A program made the position numbers and the translations under genes. Below the pieces are notes generated by a model. The model worked only from the letters and a program-made list of their open reading frames with translations, was not told where the DNA came from and did no database searches. A DNA stretch of 64,000 nt from Prevotellaceae bacterium MN60 (GTDB taxonomy: Bacteria > Bacteroidota > Bacteroidia > Bacteroidales > Bacteroidaceae), in assembly GCA_900199555.1 (NCBI GenBank), contig FZQZ01000002.1, forward strand, positions 227,740-291,739, in the 5' to 3' direction. This document shows positions 61,071-64,000 of this stretch, in pieces; within the stretch, counting starts at the first letter, position 1, and the number at the start of each line of letters is the position of its first letter.

Positions 61071-61107
61071 GTTAATCGCACAGGGGGACTGTCCCCATGT
61101 GTTATTA
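61071..61107 (+). repeat. Bipartite duplicate, second half copy 2
   Basis: GTTAATCGCACAGGGGGACT then GTCCCCATGTGTTATTA, related to 60919-60955; this copy holds the palindrome GGGGACTGTCCCC. Confidence 0.7.
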
Positions 61108-61121
61108 GCAGTATTAAACGA

Positions 61122-63998
61122 TTAGCGAGTATATTTAATGATGCAATAGCCATTGCCTTCATGACCAGTTTCCGTACCACTACCAGAAGTACGAGGGATA
61201 CCTACATAAGTACCTCCAGTAGTTTGACTAGAGGTTGTCCACTGTTTGCCTAATCCATCTATCATCTTAGTAGAACTTAAGGTATAGCCATTTACAGATG
61301 ACAGACAACCAGGATGGCCTGCAATAAAGGATGAGCCACCAGCACCAGAACATACGATGCTGTTATTTGATCCGCCGCCAGCACCGCCATAGTAGCCTCC
61401 GCCACCACCGCCAAAGCCGCCATTACCTCCATAGCCAAGACCATGATAGGTAGATTCCGGAGCACTCTGAGTTCCAGGCTGAGAAATGGCAACCTCATAC
61501 CATCTGAGATAAGTACCAGCCCTATTACCAGAATATCCAATCAATCCACCAGCATCACCTCCATGGCTATCGCTAATCTCAGATGATTTTCTGTCTTCCA
61601 TATAATTCCAGGAGCCATTATAAGTCACATAATTATTAGCAGCTCCACCACCTGCGGCAACTAGCAAGCGTGAATTAAACGAAACATAGTCAATTTGTCT
61701 ACTATTATCCCATTCATTATAATCGAAGCCCTCACCAAGATTCATAGGTGGCTCATATATGCCCCATTTTCCTTTGGTATGTTTGACTAAACGTACGTCT
61801 GTCGCACCACCGCCAGAACCTGAAGCATGAACATTACCATATGCATACACAGTATAATCATCTGCAATATCACGAGAAGCTCCACCTCCACCATTGAATG
61901 TCTTTACACAGTAGCCATCCGAATATGATCCTTGTCTTCCGACATATACATATAATGATATATTTGCACCTAACGTGACAGTACCTTTTACATAAGCGCC
62001 TTTTCCACCTCTAAGTTTGTCAGAACTGACAGGATAATATATTGATGAGTTTACAGCTCCAGGCAATGTGGCTCCACTTGCTCCCCAACACTCCATGGTG
62101 TAGGTACCTGGCTCAGAATTCACGATAGTATAAGGAGTCTCTTGGGTATTATATGGTAGTTTCCATGTTGCAGAAACAGTACTTATCCACTGATAGCGAT
62201 AATCTTGTACTGTAATCATCTTCGTATCTGAGGTATATTCGCCTGCAGCCAGCGTAATATTAACAGCCTCCAGCCAGTGGTTAACATCTGAAGGATTACT
62301 ATTAAACGTTGTTGTCATACCAGCCTTAGTAAAGAAGAAATAGATACCATTATCTCCCAAATAAGGTTTATTGCCCACGAAGTTTGTTGAAGGATAGATT
62401 GTAACACTTCCTGTTGTGGTCTTTGTATTTGTTGTAGCATTTGCACCACTATAAGTGTAAGTAACCGTCTCCGGAATAGTTTTCTTTTGCGCAAACTTGA
62501 AACGAGCCAAGCCTACCTGACGTAGCATTGTAGCCTTGATTGTAGAAGCATGACCCTCATCCTCTGCCTTAGCCACCTGCAGATCGCATGCAACATGATC
62601 TGTAGGATTACTTTGGTCAGCTTTTATAGGGAAATAATATATCACACCTTCAAAGAAGGTAGGTGCTTCAGCCTTCAATTCAGGACACTGTTCGGGATAT
62701 CCCAATGGCTGATTATTGCTAACTGTACTATATGGATAGTAGAAGTAGAATGACTCGCCAGGAAGCTTATAGATAGTACCCTCTGCTGTGGTGTGGTCAA
62801 TATTCCACTTCGTACCGTCGAAAGTTACTGGGATATTCTTATGCTTCAGCTTAAGGCCGTCAGAACCTACCACATACATACCTACCTTATCGCCAGCAGC
62901 CCACGCACGCTTATAATCACCCTCTGGAGTATCAGGGAAGGTAATTGAAGAAATCTGTAGCGTTGTCAGCTTCTTCGATGTGATAGCATAGGTCACGGTC
63001 TTACCAGCCCTCCACGTCTGCCCCTTCAAAGGAGCACTGACAATATAGTCTGTATAGCCGTCGTTATACACAACCTCAATAGTGGCGGCATCATCGTCGG
63101 CAAACGTATGAGGAATCATCAGGAAGGTCTCGTTCGGAGCTGTAACCGTCTCACTGGGAGTGCCTGTAACAGGCTTATCCATGTTATAGCTGATGGTAAA
63201 GTTACCCTTCTTAGTATCATCCAGCGTCCAGTTGCCACCAATGGTATATTTACCCTCGGTATAGACACCCTTCAGAGAGATGCTCTTCACCCAGCCCTTC
63301 AGGAACTGGTCGCCCAACACAAAACGGACACCAGTGAGATGGTGGGTAAAGTTAAGACGGACGGAAGGAGTCTCACTGGCACTGGTATGTGCAGTACTGC
63401 TGGCCTGCGCAGTCATGAAGTCTGCCTGATCCTTCACTACCGTGTTCACCTTAAAGGTAATCACCTGAGGACCTTCGGCGGTCTCTGCTGACAAACCCAC
63501 ATTACCGTCACCATAAGGAGCATAGGCAAAGAAAGACAGCGTCTCATTGCTTGCGGGCCAGTAATAGTTCGTTGTCAGTTTAAACTTCTCCGTACCCGTT
63601 ACCTTCGTGGCTTCCATATTATAGAAGAAGTCGGGCTTCAGATGGTTATCTGTCAGGTATTCGTTCAGTGTCTTGCCAGAGGGAATGGCGCCATGCTTAA
63701 AGGCTGACACGCCAAAACTGCTCAGCTCGCTGACGGAATTAATCTGAGTGCCACGCGTGACATCGCCACCCATCGGAGTCTCCGAGGGCATCAGCCACAG
63801 ATTCAGACCGTCACCTGTCAGCGGCAAAGCCTCCGGAGCAGAGACTGAACGGGTTTCATCCTCTGTCATAATGGTCTGCGCAGTAAAGGTAACACTATTG
63901 TCATCGTTACCGGCAAAAAACTCCTGCGCAATATCCTGTGTACAGGCAGTCAGCAGCAATGCCGCTGCCACCGCGTATATAGAATGATCGTATCTCAT
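61122..63998 (-). CDS. Fimbrillin-like lipoprotein fused to a glycine-rich domain
   Basis: A 958-residue surface lipoprotein, start ATG 63998 only 2 bp from the window end. Signal MRYDHSIYAVAAALLLTACT with lipobox LTAC. About 20-335 and 340-600 are two fimbrillin-type beta modules (NYYWPASNETLSFFAYAPYG; RAWAAGDKVGMYVVGSDGLK). The last 300 residues are a glycine-rich domain (GGNGGFGGGGGGYYGGAGGG; AGGSSFIAGHPGC) with YTMECWGASG at its head, like the glycine-rich domain of receptor-type proteins. The fusion is unusual. Likely an adhesin or fimbrial tip protein. The -7 element would lie outside the window. Confidence 0.85.
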   Translation of the reverse strand: MRYDHSIYAVAAALLLTACTQDIAQEFFAGNDDNSVTFTAQTIMTEDETRSVSAPEALPLTGDGLNLWLMPSETPMGGDVTRGTQINSVSELSSFGVSAFKHGAIPSGKTLNEYLTDNHLKPDFFYNMEATKVTGTEKFKLTTNYYWPASNETLSFFAYAPYGDGNVGLSAETAEGPQVITFKVNTVVKDQADFMTAQASSTAHTSASETPSVRLNFTHHLTGVRFVLGDQFLKGWVKSISLKGVYTEGKYTIGGNWTLDDTKKGNFTISYNMDKPVTGTPSETVTAPNETFLMIPHTFADDDAATIEVVYNDGYTDYIVSAPLKGQTWRAGKTVTYAITSKKLTTLQISSITFPDTPEGDYKRAWAAGDKVGMYVVGSDGLKLKHKNIPVTFDGTKWNIDHTTAEGTIYKLPGESFYFYYPYSTVSNNQPLGYPEQCPELKAEAPTFFEGVIYYFPIKADQSNPTDHVACDLQVAKAEDEGHASTIKATMLRQVGLARFKFAQKKTIPETVTYTYSGANATTNTKTTTGSVTIYPSTNFVGNKPYLGDNGIYFFFTKAGMTTTFNSNPSDVNHWLEAVNITLAAGEYTSDTKMITVQDYRYQWISTVSATWKLPYNTQETPYTIVNSEPGTYTMECWGASGATLPGAVNSSIYYPVSSDKLRGGKGAYVKGTVTLGANISLYVYVGRQGSYSDGYCVKTFNGGGGASRDIADDYTVYAYGNVHASGSGGGATDVRLVKHTKGKWGIYEPPMNLGEGFDYNEWDNSRQIDYVSFNSRLLVAAGGGAANNYVTYNGSWNYMEDRKSSEISDSHGGDAGGLIGYSGNRAGTYLRWYEVAISQPGTQSAPESTYHGLGYGGNGGFGGGGGGYYGGAGGGSNNSIVCSGAGGSSFIAGHPGCLSSVNGYTLSSTKMIDGLGKQWTTSSQTTGGTYVGIPRTSGSGTETGHEGNGYCIIKYTR

Positions 63999-64000
63999 AG

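Noticed and set aside
1..64000. tRNA, rRNA or tmRNA genes
   Set aside because: No cloverleaf with a GTTCGANTC-type arm and no rRNA or tmRNA core was seen in the intergenic stretches; a covariance-model scan would settle it.

Overview
The window is a gene-dense stretch of a Bacteroidales chromosome, most likely Prevotellaceae (Prevotella/Segatella-like). The genus is an inference. It rests on promoters of the TAnnTTTG type in front of many genes, fimbrillin-family lipoproteins, DUF4270 and DUF4494 proteins, a starch-synthase-like protein with only the GT5 N-terminal domain, a methylmalonyl-CoA decarboxylase cluster of propionate-forming anaerobes, and secreted proteins ending in the short 'YNLxGxR...GiYvxNGrK' tail typical of Bacteroidetes exported proteins.

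Layout. 1-2.1 kb: a tight operon of four small redox/metal proteins (NifX-like, Nim-like flavin protein, YgbA_NO, C_GCAxxG_C_C) ending in a frameshifted acetyltransferase. 2.1-5.7 kb: a GH43 and a GH35-like glycoside hydrolase with a decayed DUF1593-like gene between them. 5.7-9.8 kb: an accessory region with a promoter-driven leader rich in hairpins, an AT-rich membrane acyltransferase, two abutting gene fragments, a methyltransferase, and a 1.07-kb ORF-free element bounded by long inverted repeats. 9.8-32.9 kb: housekeeping genes: exonuclease, NUDIX, hisS, purA with a Fur-family regulator, an M49 peptidase, aminotransferase, Lol-type permease, MBL hydrolase, a BamA/TamA-like outer-membrane protein, a SpoU RNA methyltransferase, Maf, KdsC, DUF2520, nitroreductase, cytidylate-kinase-like protein and a secreted endonuclease I. 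33-42.3 kb: fimbrillin, phosphohexose mutase, AraC regulator, exported proteins, a FemAB/GNAT-like protein and a TonB-dependent receptor. 42.4-49 kb: the methylmalonyl-CoA epimerase/decarboxylase operon, panCD, the GT5 protein and a DUF4270 lipoprotein. 49-64 kb: a UvrD/PcrA helicase followed by three very large surface proteins: an MBG-repeat protein, a modular adhesin-like protein, and a fimbrillin fused to a glycine-rich domain.

The most unusual content is non-coding periodic DNA. (1) At least fourteen short arrays with an exact 7-bp period but different consensus sequences are scattered between and inside genes, including in hisS, an AlkD-like repair gene and a SpoU methyltransferase. (2) Several intergenic islands are built of degenerate units of 21-22 bp, about two helical turns, with different consensus in each island; three such arrays lie inside the inverted-repeat-bounded element at 8697-9767, and one of them has a relative more than 50 kb away at 60276-60439. 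(3) Two arrays carry CTAG at exact 9- or 10-bp spacing, one in the linker of UvrD and one just downstream of that gene. I found no tRNA, rRNA or CRISPR array. No database search was run; all family names come from recognising motifs in the translated sequence.
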